From positions 682,001 to 746,000 of the forward strand of contig QJPP01007219.1 of NCBI GenBank assembly GCA_003996215.1: a stretch of DNA of 64,000 bases, read 5' to 3'. Below the pieces are notes generated by a model. That model saw only the letters and a program-made list of their open reading frames with translations. It did not search any database and was not told the origin of the DNA. Below, in pieces: positions 11,689-23,527 of this stretch (its first letter is position 1; each line of letters begins with the position of its first letter). Position numbers and translations under genes: made by a program. This DNA comes from Jaltomata sinuosa (taxonomy: Eukaryota; Streptophyta; Magnoliopsida; Solanales; Solanaceae).

Positions 11689-13143
11689 TGAAAAGTTGGT
11701 AATCTACCAACTTAGTTAGCTCTTATTCATGAATTACTGTCTTGATTTGATGCAATTTAGAAGGATTATCCCTTTATTAGCTTATATGCAGGAAGTCTTG
11801 ATCAATAAAGACAAAAGAGAATTTGAACCCAAAATGAGATAAAACTGGAAGACAAGTCAAGAGATGATCGGAAGAGCAAATATTTGTCCATGATGTGCAA
11901 GAAGATCTGCGCATTGCATGATGGCACCTGCAAAACAAGGAAGATAAAGTATTTCCTAACATTATAGGCACCTGCGAGCCACAAGCCACCAAGGACGATT
12001 GGAGGTGTCTGCGCAGACGGAGTCACAGGCTAAAGGCTTCTCACTGCCTTGACAACTTGGCACCTACATGCCGCAAGTCAGCATGGGCGACCACAGGTGC
12101 CATCGTCGGTAGTCTCACAAGTTCCCCAAAGGGAAAAATGGTCTAGATTTGTTGTGGCATAATAGGAAAGCTTCCAAGACTCTTTTAGGGAATTATGCAA
12201 GGAATATACATCAGTTTTTCAATTTCCCAATTGAGAGTAGTGAGAGTACACCTTAGAGTACAAGTTTTCTTCTTCCTTGAATTGAAAAACACCATTGTTG
12301 ATACTTGAGCTTGGAATTTGAATCTAGTGATTGAAGAATGAATGGAATTGTTGAAAATCCACTTGGTTTATTCTTTTACTCCTTCATTATGAGTAGCTAA
12401 ATTCAATTCTAAGGGTAAGTTCATGATGGGTGTTTGAATTTGGGAATAAGTGTTGATTACTTGGGTTTATAATTGATTATTATGTGTGGGTCTATTGAAT
12501 CCTTCATGTTTCATTAAAATTGATAGTTGCAAACATTAATTTAGCTTACTAATTGTGTGCTTGCTTGAGAAAGAAGTTCATTAATTGGGTAAGGATTTAA
12601 TAGTAGGGATTTGGGATTTTCACCATAAATTGAGGCTAGAAATAGGTTGATTTAGGAAATTCTCACCTAAGATTTGAGTCTAGAAATAGCTTGACTCACC
12701 TAAGCCAATTGGTTGATTTGTTGCTCAACTATGCGATTTGAAAGAGACCATAGTGTATATATGGTTAGTGGGTTGAAAGACAACTAATCGTGAATTTTTA
12801 ACCAAGGCTCCCACACTTTGATTGAGAATTAGCTTAAATAATCAACCCCTATCCCTTTGCATGACCCCATTGCAGGCACACCCCTAGTCTTTCAATCTTG
12901 ATAAAAACAATCATGGTTATGTTGTTATTCTGTTACAATTTGAATTATAGTTTCCAAACCAATTTCCCCATTTTATTTACTTGCTTGAACTTTTTTGCTT
13001 GCTCTTGTGAATCAACTTGACAATTAGTGGTTAATCTCCATACCAATCCTTGTGGATTCGACCCCAACTCATGTTGGGTTATTTATTATTTAGATCGATG
13101 ACCATTGCCACCTTTTTTGAAAGAGTTATTTTGAACGTCATCA
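11689..13143 (+). repeat. Athila-type 5' LTR (element 2)
   Basis: About 1455 bp starting TGAAAAGTTGG and ending near CGTCATCA, just before a decayed tRNA-Asp-type primer site. The start (AATCTACCAACTTA) matches the starts of the LTRs at 59798 (+) and 20350 (-), and the interior shares blocks such as the GGTTGCAAA-type and ATTGAGGCTAGAAATAG segments near 12620-12660. It is older-looking than the others. Its partner 3' LTR is not found downstream of the polymerase relic. Confidence 0.7.
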
Positions 13144-13147
13144 AAAA

Positions 13148-13165
13148 TTGCATCATTACTGGGGA
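13148..13165 (+). promoter_or_regulatory. decayed primer-binding site, tRNA-Asp type
   Basis: Reads TTGCATCATTACTGGGGA. The intact counterpart in this window (minus strand, 56243-56260) is TGGCGCCGTAGCCGGGGA. Aligned without gaps, seven positions differ, and five of these are C-to-T or G-to-A. Position immediately after the LTR supports a first-strand priming site of an Athila-type element. Confidence 0.65.
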
Positions 13166-13267
13166 TTGGATTTTGATTTGCCATTTATTGTCTTTTGATT
13201 CACTTTAGTTTAGCATCTTGTTCTCTTTTACGTTTTTGTTTTATTTGGTATTGTTAATAGGTGAAGC

Positions 13268-14600
13268 ATGAGCAAAGCTAGCACTTATGCTAGTGTTGGC
13301 ATCCACGTAGAAGAAGATGTCCTAGGAGGTCATGGAGACGTGCAAGGTGCTATTCACCTACCTCATACGGTAGGGAATACAACCTTCTAAATTACTAGTA
13401 GCATGTTTCACTTATTGCAAATAAAGGTGTAATTCGGAGGACTACACCACAAGGATGGTCACTGATACATAAGAAACTTCGTAGAAGTATGCCAACCATT
13501 TTTCATAGCCAACATAAGTCAAGAATCTATTGGGTTGTGCTTGTTTCCATACTCTCTCATGGAAGAAGCTACAATTTGGTTTGAAGAGTTATCCATGGAC
13601 ACAAGATCAACTTGGGATGAATTGCTCACCACATTCCTATATATATTCTTTCCCATTTTCTGAATGTTACAATTAAGGGATGAAATTATTATGTTTGAGA
13701 AATTTCATGGTGAAACTCTCCATGAGGCTTGGTCAAGGTTTAAGAGGAAGGTGGCAAAATGTCCGACTCATGGCCTTCCAAATGACATACTCCTCGAATA
13801 TTTCTACTGTTCTTTAGACCCCCGCCAAAAATATTGTCATCGATAATTTGCCTGGGGTGCTTTGATGGACCAAACATTTGAGTTTGCTAAGGTATTGCTT
13901 GAAAGGGTGACTAAAGCAAATCGTGATTAGGATACTTGGGGAGCCGAGGGGTAATGGGTGCTACCTTCGCTTATGTGCTTGATGAGTAAAAGAGAAATGA
14001 TACACAAAGGGATAGAGAGATAAACGCCATTAGTATGTGTGAAGCCGAAGAGCTAGTGGATGATGAGATTTATTCACTTGATGATGGAGAAGCTCTAATT
14101 GTTGAAAACCATCATATGGGTTCCCATGCGAGCTTTCAAGGGGAAAGTCAAAGCCCGTTGATATAAGAGCATGGGAATTAAGGTCATAAACCATGATCAT
14201 GTTTTCTTAAGGGAAGATAGGAGGAGAATAAAAAAATCCACTGAATCAAAAATTAAAATCATGCTTGAGAGGGTATTTTAGTGGGTGGTGTCGACTGATA
14301 CGGGAATCCATGAGCTAAAATATGATCTTGTGTCCCTTACTCAAATCATAATGTCTCATTCTATCTCTATCAAGATTCTTGAAGAAAGAATGAATTGGTT
14401 GGCCTCCCAAATCGAGTGTGAAAGGATGTAATATGTAAGGATGTGCTTGTTTAAGAGGTCCCATCAAGATCTATGGGTGATAAGAGTTATGCGGCATACA
14501 TCCCTATAGGTGGAAAGGCTATTGATAATGGTGTTGAGGAGCTAATAGCCAAAAGAACAAGATTCCCAAGGTGTACAACCCTTTTCCAAAATGCCCCCTC
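13268..14600 (+). pseudogene. Athila-type gag relic (element 2)
   Basis: Gag relic of element 2. An ATG at 13268 opens a frame that continues, through several stops, into the clear gag core at 13664-13846 (FHGETLHEAWSRFKRKV, then CPTHGLPNDILLEYFYCSL), the hallmark of Athila gag. A further ALMDQTFEFAKVLLERV segment follows after a stop near 13845. Downstream to 14600 the sequence is only patchily readable. Gag would form the particle; this copy cannot be translated intact. Confidence 0.8.
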
Positions 14601-14614
14601 TTTTCCCATAATGT

Positions 14615-15310
14615 TTGGTACAAAGCAAAGAAGATGATCAATCTAGAGGGTTTGACTCCATGTTGAAAAAAATCTCAATCAATGTTCCACTGAAATATGT
14701 TATCACTCGAATGCCCAGCTATGCGAGATTTATGAAAGATATGTGTATCAATAAAGGACTTATGGAATGTGAAGTAGTTGGCATATCCCCTCAATGTAGT
14801 TCCATAATGACAAACCATTTTGCAGTTAATCCGGATGATCGTGGTGTTTACGTCATTTGTTGTACAAATGGGTTGCATAAATTAGCGGAGATTATATGTG
14901 ATGAGGACACAAGTATTAATTTGATGTCTCTTGCTACCTTCAAAAAGTTGGAACTTTGTTGTCCCACTCCAAAAAGAATGAAATTTCTTATGGTGGATAG
15001 AACAACAAAGTGTCCCATTGGGATCTCTTATGACATTTTGGTAAGAGTGGACTGACATATTTTTCTGGTGGATTTTCTCAAACAAAAATCGGAGGGAAGA
15101 TTTTTGGAAGAATCATTGGAAGTTGTTTTGTTTAATCATGATTGTGATGATATTGAGGAGTACAAAGAAGTGTGTAATGCCTTTGTGGGATCGGGTACCT
15201 ATTCTTACCATCCGAAGAAACTTGATCTTGATCTAAAGAACTGGCAAACTCCCCCATCTAAACCCTCAATCATTGAACAACTAGTGTTGGAACTCAAACC
15301 CTAGCCATCA
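14615..15310 (+). pseudogene. Athila-type protease relic (element 2)
   Basis: Protease region between gag and RT. The block leading to the active site (PSYARFMKDM) is at about 14714-14745. The active site itself reads CDEDTSINLMSLATFKKLEL near 14899-14955, where the family has D-L-G-A-S-I-N-L; the L-G-A core is altered, so the enzyme would be dead. Two further in-frame segments (15068-15304) form the linker into RT. One stop at 15053-15055 separates the blocks. Confidence 0.75.
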
Positions 15311-15313
15311 TTC

Positions 15314-17003
15314 TTGAGGTACGCATATCTAGGTGCTAATGAAACTCTATCGGTAATCATCTCAAACAAGTTGGAAGAAGGGAAAGTGGAAGATTTACTT
15401 GAGGTCCTATGGAAGAACATTCGGGCACTTGGGTGGACTATCGCCAATATAATTGGCATACCCCTCGGTATTTTCTCACATAAGATTAATCTCCAAGAGA
15501 ACAACACACCATCTATTGAGCATCAAAGAAGGCTAAACCCACATATTCAAGAGGTGGTTAAAAAAATTATCAAATGGTTGGATGCAGGGGTCGTGTTTCC
15601 ATATCCAACAACATGTGGGTTAGTCTGGTCAAATGCGTGCCAAAGAAAGGAGGAATCACTGTAGTGCCTAATGAAAAATATGAAATGATAGCCCTCCGAC
15701 CGTTGACTAGATAGAGGATATGTATTCATTATAGGAAGCTAAATGCATGGATGGAGAAGGACCACTTCCCTCTCTCATTTATGTACCAAATGCTTGATTG
15801 ACTAGCCGAGTGAGGATTTTATTATTTTCTTGATGGATACTCAGGTTATAACCCAATTTCAATTTACCCTGAAGACTAAGAAAAGACAACCTTCACTTGC
15901 TCGTATAGAACCTTTGCATTAAAAAGAATGTCATTTGTGCTTTGGAATGCCCTGGCTACTTTTCAATGATGTATGATATCAATCTTCTCAGATATGGTAG
16001 AAGACACTATTGAAATATTCATGGATGATTTCTCTGTTGTGGATGATTCATTTGAAGATTGTTTATCTCATTTGACAAATATGCTAAAACAATGTGAAGA
16101 AACTAATTTGGTTTTAAATTAGGAAAAATGTCACTCCATGGTGAAAGAAGGCATCGTTTTGGGTCATAAGATATTTGAGAAGGAAATTGAAGTATACCAA
16201 GCAAAGATTGAAGTTATTTCCAAGCTACACCCTTCAAAAACATTAAAAGGGGTGAGAAGCTTCTTGGGTCATGCTGGCTTTTATAGGAGATTCATCAAGG
16301 ATTTCTCAAATATTGCCCATCATTTATGTAGATTGCTAGAAAAGGATGCTAAGTTTGACTTTAATGATAGCTGTATGAAAGCATTCCTTAGTTTGAAAGA
16401 GAAGATGACCTCCGCTCCTATCATTATAGCACCCTATTGGTCAAAACTATTTGAGCTAATGTGTGATGCCACCAGAGTTGCCTTAGGAGCTGTGTTGGGG
16501 GAAAGAAGAGACAAATTATTCCATATGGTCTACTATGATAGCAAGACATTGAATAATGGTCAAATGAACTACACAGTGATGGATCAAGAGTTGCTTGCCG
16601 TTGTATTTGCTTTAGAAAAGTTCCAAGCTTATCTATTAGGATAAAAGTGGTGGTGCATACGGATCATGCCGCAATTCACTACATAATGGCAATGAAAGAT
16701 GCTAAGCCTAGGCTCATTCTATGGGTTCTCTTGTTACAAGAATTTGACTTTGAGATAAAGGACCATCGGGGGTGTGAAAATCAAGTGGCTAATCATCTTT
16801 CTATCTTGGAGGAAGACGGATGGCTTGTTGTAGATCTTGAGATAAACGATGTTTTTCCCGGCGAGCATATCTTGGCTACCTCCCACGATCTAATACCATG
16901 GTTTGCTGACTTTGTCAAAATCCTAGCCAGTGATGTCATTCCTGAAGGCTTGACTTTCCACCAAGGAAAGAAATTCTTACACGATGTTTGCAAATTATAT
17001 TAG
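15314..17003 (+). pseudogene. Athila-type RT-RNase H relic (element 2)
   Basis: RT and RNase H of element 2. The N-terminal RT part (15314-15664) includes VVKKIIKWLDAGVVFPY. The catalytic FMDDFSV motif is intact at 16018-16038. Thumb and connection follow (VRSFLGHAGFYRRFIKDFS near 16250-16310), then RNase H starting with ELMCDATRVALGAVLG at about 16450 and ending VHTDHAAIHYIM near 16651. Stops at 15662-15664 and in the linker near 16122, and a frame change near 16642, break it. Overall order and wording are those of Athila pol rather than of a chromovirus. Confidence 0.85.
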
Positions 17004-17009
17004 GAATAA

Positions 17010-18188
17010 CCTTATATCTTCCATATTTTTGCGAATGGGATGATTCAAAGATGTGTTCCAAAGGTGGAGGTCATCTCTATTTTAGAGGCATGTCATTCCT
17101 CGGCTGTTAGAAGTCATCATGGTATATAAGAACAACCTCAAATGTTTTGCAAAGTAGATTCTATTGGCCGACTCTCCATCAAGATGCACATGATCTCGTC
17201 AATCATTGTGACTAATGCCAATGTGAGGGGGGCATTTCTCATCGCCATAAACTTCCATTGACCCTTCTTTTGGAGGTTGAATTATTTGACATGTGTGGAA
17301 TAGATTTCATGAGACCCTTTGTAAGCTCTTATGGAAATACTTACATCCTCGTGGATGTTGACTATGTGTACAAGTGGGTGGAAGCGGTATCCTTTCCCAA
17401 TAACAAAGGGAAGAGTGTTATGGAATTTTTAAAGAAGCATATCTTCTCTCGATTTGGCACTCCCTATGCTATCATCAGTTATGGGGGTCCCATTTTGTAA
17501 TCGGTTGTTTAGTGCTTTACTTGAGAAGTATGGTATCAAGCATAAGGTTGCCACTCCCTATCATCCACAAACACACGGCCAAGTTAAAGTGTCCAATAGG
17601 GAGATCAAGTCCATACTAACAAAAATAATGAATGCCAATAGAACAGATTGAGCAAGGAAGTTGGATGATGTGTTGTGGGCTTATAGGACTGCTTACAAAA
17701 CTCTCATTGGCATGTCTCCATATCATATGGTGTTTGGTAAAGCTTGTCATCTCCCCGTAGAGCTCGATCATAAGGCCATGCTGGCTTTGAAAAGGTTGAA
17801 TTTAAATTGGGAAAAGTTTTCCCATGCTCAGGTCGAAGATCTCAACAAAAATTGATACGTTTTGGATGTTGTCTTACGAGAGTGCATCTCTTTACAAAGC
17901 TTGAGTTAAGCACTTTCATGACCAATAGATATTGAAACTGGGGTTTTGTCTCAAGGATTAGGTGCATCTATTCAACTCTAGGCTTCGCCTATTCCCAGGC
18001 AAGTTGAAGTCCAAATGGTCCGGTCCTTTCAAGGTGTCGCAAGCCTTTTCAAATAGGGAAATTGAACTTAAAGCGTAAAGTGGGTCTAAATTTAAAGTGA
18101 ATGGCCAGAGGGTAAAGCAATACTTGGGTGTTCCGGGAGAAATCACCTTCATAGGGGTGACTTACCTTGACAAACCATGGTTATGAGG
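17010..18188 (+). pseudogene. Athila-type integrase relic (element 2)
   Basis: Integrase relic. The catalytic core starts with GIDFMRPF near 17294 (first Asp kept). The second catalytic Asp is lost: the motif reads AIISYGG at about 17470-17490, Tyr for Asp. A frameshift at about 17490 leads into the second half at 17500-17651, where the SNREIKSIL helix holds the catalytic Glu. Beyond a stop, WAYRTAYKTLIGMSPYHMVF and KACHLPVELDHKA (17680-17785) are the standard Athila C-terminal signature. A tail to about 18180 (GPFKV and LGVPGE) ends the polyprotein. Confidence 0.85.
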
Positions 18189-19033
18189 TGTCACAACCCG
18201 ATTTCTCGATCATGATGGCACCTACAACCCCCAAGTAGGTGAACCAATCCCCATAGCCTGAAACGGTTAGTAATGGGATACTATCTATCAGCAAGAGAAA
18301 GAAAATGTCACATAAGCGAAAGCAAGGGATACAGATAAAGAAAAGGAACAAAAGGAATAAAACAGAACCTAAAACCAACCCAAAATTTGGTATCATAGTA
18401 TATGAGACGGAACTAAGTATAAGGAGTACAAGGGATCCAAAACAAATATACATATATGTCCCCGAATAACAAAAGAGTACATAATACAATGATGAGATAA
18501 TCAGCTAAACTCTGGTCGCTAAGAGCTCACCGTTAGTCTCGAATGGCTGAAAATACCTCGCACGAGGTAGCACGATCAGAGGCGAGAGCTCACACTCGAA
18601 TCTACACCAAAAGATGTAGAGGTGTAGTATGAGCACCAATTGCAAAGCAATAAATACCCAGTAGGTATCATAGGTCGATTGGGCACATATAAGATAAAAG
18701 AGTAGTAATAAGCAGAATAGAAGCAAATAGTCCCAGAAAATAACGAGTAGTACACGGAAGCTAGCATGGAAGGAATACAATAAGAAAATAATATACATGG
18801 CTAGCTAATAGAATATATATCATAGGCACATGTGAAGGAAAGAAGTAACGCACCTGGGATCCTCGCAGTAACAATATATATAGAAGTTTTAGAAAACGGG
18901 CGGTATACCAGTAACCTCAAGTAAAAAGATAAGGAGGAAACCAGAGTAACGATAGCATGCTTGAACACAGGAATAATAACCAAGCCAAGCTACATAATAC
19001 TATTATAAATATCCAGTTACAATAGGGAATCAA
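18189..19033 (-). repeat. LTR fragment, TGTAATGACCC family (end part, inverted)
   Basis: On the plus strand it starts TGTCACAACCCGATTTCTCG, the reverse complement of an LTR end. Over its length it matches, in inverse orientation, the last 850 bases or so of the solo LTR ending at 45554: shared blocks include ATGATGGCACCTAC, GTAGTATGAGCACCAA, GAGCGCATATAAG-like and CGGTATACC-G/A-GTAACCT. Cut off at 19033 by the next LTR. Two hydrophobic minus-strand frames here are by-products of the LTR sequence. Confidence 0.7.
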
Positions 19034-20350
19034 TTATAACGCTCAAACGTACTCTCCAACTAGGAGGTATCGACGATCGTTAAGCAAAACACATTTATAA
19101 TTCTCAATGGATGTCGGGGTTGAACCCAAAGATAACAATGTAATCGGATCGAGCTAATAAAGAATGTAAGCAACTTATTGAAGTTCAATTAACACAAGAA
19201 AAGATATCAAAAAGGGGGGTTTATGAACTAAAACAAAAGATAAAGAAAAATAATCACAAGATAGATTGATCAATGGCTTTTAACTTGCTTTTGCCAAGCA
19301 AGGACAATAAGTAAACTTGGGAATGGGAATTCTACTCACAAGACTTACACCCGGTTAACACGTAGGTAGCATTGGTTGAGGGTATGCCTAACCGTCTTTT
19401 GACCAATCGAGCATATATCTCGTGTGTTCTCTCGGATCACCATGAGTGAGCAATAATCAACAAAATCAACTTAGGTGAGTTAGCTATCTCTATCTCCAAC
19501 TCTTAGATGGGGATTTCTGGCGAATTGAGCTATTTCTAGCCTCAATCTAGAATGGAATCCCAAATCCCCACTATTGAACCTTCCCAAATTTAAGGAAATC
19601 CTTTCTCAAGCAAGAACCCAAATTAGTATGCTAAGTCAATGTTTGCAACCATTAACTATAAATTCAAGCATGGAGGATTCAATAGACCCAAATAATTAAC
19701 CAAAAGCAAAATCAAAGCATGAATTCAATAACCATACAAGTATTATCTCTAATACAAAACCCAAATCTCAATTCAACAAATACACCAATAAAAATAGCAA
19801 TTATGAACAAGAGTTGAAGAATGGAAACTAAGGATTTTACAATAAATTCCTCCAAATCTTCACTCCTATAGTGTAGGATGATGAACTTGCTACCAAGATT
19901 GCCAAAAGTTGTGAGAATAGCCAAATATAAATGGATAAGAAGAGTTTTATGTAAATTGGGGTTTCCAAAAAGGAAAATTTACATTTCTTCCCCACAGCTG
20001 ATATTTCCTTTTTGCCTACGTGTGCGCTCCTCCGTATTCACGATGAGTCTTCTATCTGGTTAACCTTCATGTATGTGAGGGGTCTAATACGTATGTGTAG
20101 CTTCTATTCAAGTGTCCTTCGCGTACGCAGAGGGAATGTTGCGTTCGCACAGTCCAATTAGCTGCCAGTTCCATATTTCCTCAAATAGCTTCCTTTTGAC
20201 TTGTTTTCATCCAAATTCTTCCCGAACACTTCTAAAACACAGAGACCTGCAAAATAGAAGTAATATGTGTCAATTGCACTATTTTTCCACTTTAAACTAG
20301 CGAAAGCATAAGCTTAAAAGTTAAATAAGTAGGTGGAATACCAACTTATA
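19034..20350 (-). repeat. Athila-type 3' LTR (element 3, minus strand)
   Basis: About 1317 bp. Read on the minus strand it starts TATAAGTTGGTATTCCACC (first G changed to A from the expected TG) directly after the polypurine tract, and ends in TTTGAGCGTTATAA, matching the end TTTGAGCGTTACCA of the LTR at 59798-61286. GC-rich motifs (TTCGCGTACGCAG and TTGCGTTCGCAC) lie at 20117-20155. It is the 3' LTR of the minus-strand element that carries transposon-protein copy B. Confidence 0.7.
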
Positions 20351-20364
20351 AGGCCCCCAAACTT
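20351..20364 (-). promoter_or_regulatory. polypurine tract of element 3
   Basis: Minus strand reads CAAGTTTGGGGGCC immediately before the LTR start. The same CAAGTTTGGGGG precedes the LTR at 59798. It would prime plus-strand DNA synthesis. Confidence 0.65.
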
Positions 20365-22416
20365 GAACTATTGCTTGTCCTCAAGCAACTAAAAACTCTA
20401 TTTCAAGAGGCACACAACACAAGTGCAAAGACATCACTTCAAGTTAAGGAAAACCCATTTCAATCACCAAGTATGACTTTGGTTGGTACAAATGATTAGT
20501 CATTTACATGATAAATTAATCCAAGCATTCCCCTCTATTCAAAACACAATTCAAGGATGCAATACAACATTAAGAACAACCAAGTGACAACAACCAATCT
20601 TCAAGATGTGACTCAACAACACTAACTTACCAAAACATGCTCAATTGGCTCATTTTTGTAGTTTATCAATGTCACCAACTATCCTAATTTGCATGCCCTC
20701 ACAAGAACGAAAGTCCCAAAAACACATTATGTACAAAGACAATCACAAGGGACAAATACAAACACTCACACTCACAAGGAATTTCAAGTACCAACAAGTA
20801 TCAACTATAGGCTTGCCCTTATTTTTATTTGCCACTAGCTCAAGAACCATCGGTTGGAGATCTCAAAGGGCTTTTCTAAGCTTGTAATGTAGGCTGAGGT
20901 ATGGGTAGGTTATGCATTTGGATTCAAGTGACTACATCCTCCTCGAACTCTACACAACTTTTTCAATTTGAAACCAAAGCCATTTCTTTCGTTTTCATTC
21001 AAGACGGGGCACCATTTCACTTCTTTTTATTTGAAGCCCCAATTCTTATCATTTTCTTCACCTTGGAGGATTTTCTTTCTTTCATTTCCTCTTTGCTTTT
21101 CTTTTCAAATATCTTTCTTCTCTTTGGAAATTCTTTTTATGCAACAAACCAAGATAAACTCAATTAGCACTCCTTCAAGGTACCTTTTATCAACCCCCAA
21201 ACTTAGGCTTTTAGCCTCGATTTTACACATGTGGAGTTCAAGGAGGGACGTGTTCAAGAGAGGGATTCATTGTCAAAATGGTTCAAGGCTTGTACCGAGG
21301 TTGCCAAAGAAGAGGTATTAGGTTCAAGAGGGGTGACTAATGATTTAATTTATGTGCAATAGTGGCTTTTAAAGCTAAGTAGGCTTCGATAATTACAAAG
21401 AAGGCCTAAGATAATTTCTCCAACCAAGAGTAATCAAGATTATAATTAAAGACTAATCGAGCAAGTTCTAGTTGACACAAGCAAGTACAAGAATTGTTCA
21501 TTGAATCTCAGCACACATGGCATTTGAATTATTCAAGAAGGATCAATTTTTACTTCTTAAACAAGAACAAATGGAGTCACATTCTTCACTTTCACATTAT
21601 CATACCACTAGTGCACTAAGAGTCTAAGAGTCACAAAATATCAAATGGGTTGTCACAAACATCATTCTTTGACATGCACTTTTCACAAAATATTTCGGAG
21701 GGGTATGCCTATTTTATTTTACATGCAAGACTACTTCATTAGTATCAAATAAGTCAATCACAACTAAATCTTCAAAAGATGACGATTTGCCCTTAAGAAT
21801 AACGTCACTAAGTCTATCAATGGGCCAATTCATCTATCTAAATTGGTATGGCTACTCAAGGTTTATCAACAGAACCATCAGAACACACTAGCACATGCGA
21901 TTTGCACATGTCAAAGTGTAGGTCACACGTGCAATGCATAGGCCAAACAGTGGGCATGTGCAAAGCTCATGCGGTTCGCACATCGACATGTGTGATATAA
22001 TTTTACCAGCTCAGACAAGTTCTATCTGGCCTAACGGGTACTCAGACTTCCCCTGGCCCAAAACATCTAACACATAGACTACAAAATACACTAAATAAGC
22101 TAAAAGAAAAATAAAGAAGTATAAAAGCAACTAACATCAACTCTATCTATAGAAACTACAAAACATGACAAGGGCATAAATCCACTAAACACACGCGAAA
22201 AGGGCACAATACTATTCAAACAAACACAACAAGCCTGGCAGGGCACAGTGATATCCAAGATGATAAAACAAGCCCAGCAAGAGCACAATAATATCCAACA
22301 ATAAAACAACCTAACTAGATAGAGTGCGGTCTAACAGGCCACCCTCAACTAAAATAGGGCAGTGCCCTTACAGCATCAAAACGAGAGATAAGTTTGAGAG
22401 GGCTCCCTGCGGTATC
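20365..22416 (-). other. 3' untranslated region of element 3
   Basis: No convincing gene. Minus-strand landmarks shared with other Athila-type 3' ends in the window are the GGGCAAGCCTATAG block (20807-20820; compare 59283-59297 and, inverted, 48810-48823) and the TTGAGGACAAGCAATAGTTC block near 20370-20390. Plus-strand frames at 20901-21321 are low-complexity Phe/Ser-rich and are not genes. The part from about 22060 to 22416 follows the stop of transposon-protein copy B and is its 3' untranslated sequence. Confidence 0.55.
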
Positions 22417-23036
22417 TCAATCTGAACTGGAGGAAGAGGGAAACTGAAGTCTCTCCTCATCCTCATCTTCCTCATCCTCTTGTGTACCCAATCCACAAAA
22501 AAACTTCAATCTATCCATCATATTGTTCAAGAACTTGCTTTTCTTCTTTTCATGCTCTCTAAACTTCCTTTATTACTTTTCAACCTTTTCTTGCCTAAGG
22601 CTCATATGCTCCAATCAGGTGTTCATCGCATTCAAGCGCCCATTGATCAACTTTTGCTTGGTGGCAACTTTGGCTAGAGAGGGCCGAGACTCAGAGCCTG
22701 CTGGTGTGTTGGCCTTAGTTGGGCTAGAAAGAAGTCCAGCCAACAACTGCTGAACATATGCATCTACTCCTTGAATCTGGATAGAGAAATGGCGCATAAT
22801 GTAAGGCCCAGACTGTAGTGGTCCCATCAGATGAGATGATCCAGATGCAACTGTGGAAGGGACAGTAGGCTTGGTCGAAGACTCTGGAAACTGCCCGAAG
22901 GATAGAGAAGCTACATAAATCTTTCTCTTCTTAAGCTTTGCTTCCGGGGCCCTCTTCAATAGTGTATTTATCAAGGTAGCTAGTTTCTTCTCAATATCAT
23001 TTGGCTGCTTCGACACCCCAGCATCATAACATAATT
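22417..23036 (-). pseudogene. transposon-protein pseudogene copy B, C-terminal part
   Basis: C-terminal part of a minus-strand gene whose N-terminal part is at 38019-38731. After the target duplication it reads LCYDAGVSKQPNDIEKKL, then a Ser/Pro/Gly-rich middle, a leucine-rich segment and a basic/acidic coiled tail (KFREHEKKKSKFLNNMMDR), ending in an acidic run (QEDEEDEDEE) and FPSSSSD with stop at 22417-22419. Stops at 22612-22614 and near 22570 interrupt the tail. With one ATT copy removed, the frame is continuous across the CACTA insertion. Family as in copy A; function unknown. Confidence 0.75.
23034..23036. repeat. CACTA target-site duplication, left (ATT)
   Basis: ATT directly before the CACTA terminus; the matching ATT follows the other end at 38019-38021. 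Three-base duplication is the rule for CACTA elements. Confidence 0.9.
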
Positions 23037-23054
23037 CACTAATAAAAATAGCTC

Positions 23055-23522
23055 AAAAAGAGATGGATAGAAAAGCAACGAACAGCATCACTCCTGAAAA
23101 GCGACGGACTATCCGTTGCTTTTCTATTTTTTTTAATTTATAATTATTTTTTTACAAAAGAGACAGACAACATCTCTTTCTCCATCGCATTTTTTTGCAG
23201 ATCTTTGTACCAAAATTATTTAGAAATAATTAATATATATTTTTTAATATAAGCAACGAACAGCATAGAACTTATTAAAAAAAATAAAAAATAATTTTAA
23301 AATAACGACGATGTCTGTCACTTTCTTTAAATTTTAAATCGATTTTATATCACTCTTCAATTCGAATTAGCAAAAGCAATGTCTCCTTGCATAATATGGA
23401 TTTCAAACATTCATGATTTGGATGTGAATGAGTCGAATGATTGGTCTTATATTAGTTTCGATATCTTTTTGGAATATGAATATATATTAAAATAAAAAAA
23501 TAAAAGTGACAGACTGCATCAC
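23055..23522. repeat. CACTA left subterminal repeat region
   Basis: Contains several copies of AAAAGCGACGGACT/AGCATC-type motifs and their inverses, for example at 23074-23140, 23158-23195, 23255-23275, 23300-23330 and 23498-23527. In characterised En/Spm elements such subterminal repeats bind TnpA; here that role is inferred. Confidence 0.75.
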
Positions 23523-23527
23523 TTTTG
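23523..23527. repeat. gypsy target-site duplication, left (TTTTG)
   Basis: TTTTG before the 5' LTR, matched by TTTTG after the 3' LTR at 32797-32801. Both lie in a CACTA subterminal repeat. Confidence 0.9.

Noticed and set aside
18181..18798. Hydrophobic minus-strand frames that look like membrane proteins, with a similar peptide at 45283-45537
   Set aside because: They lie in copies of the same LTR end; the shared GYxxWFxY peptide follows from nucleotide homology, and stops and shifts differ between copies.
20901..21321. Two overlapping plus-strand frames rich in Phe and Ser
   Set aside because: Low-complexity by-products of the minus-strand Athila-type 3' untranslated region.
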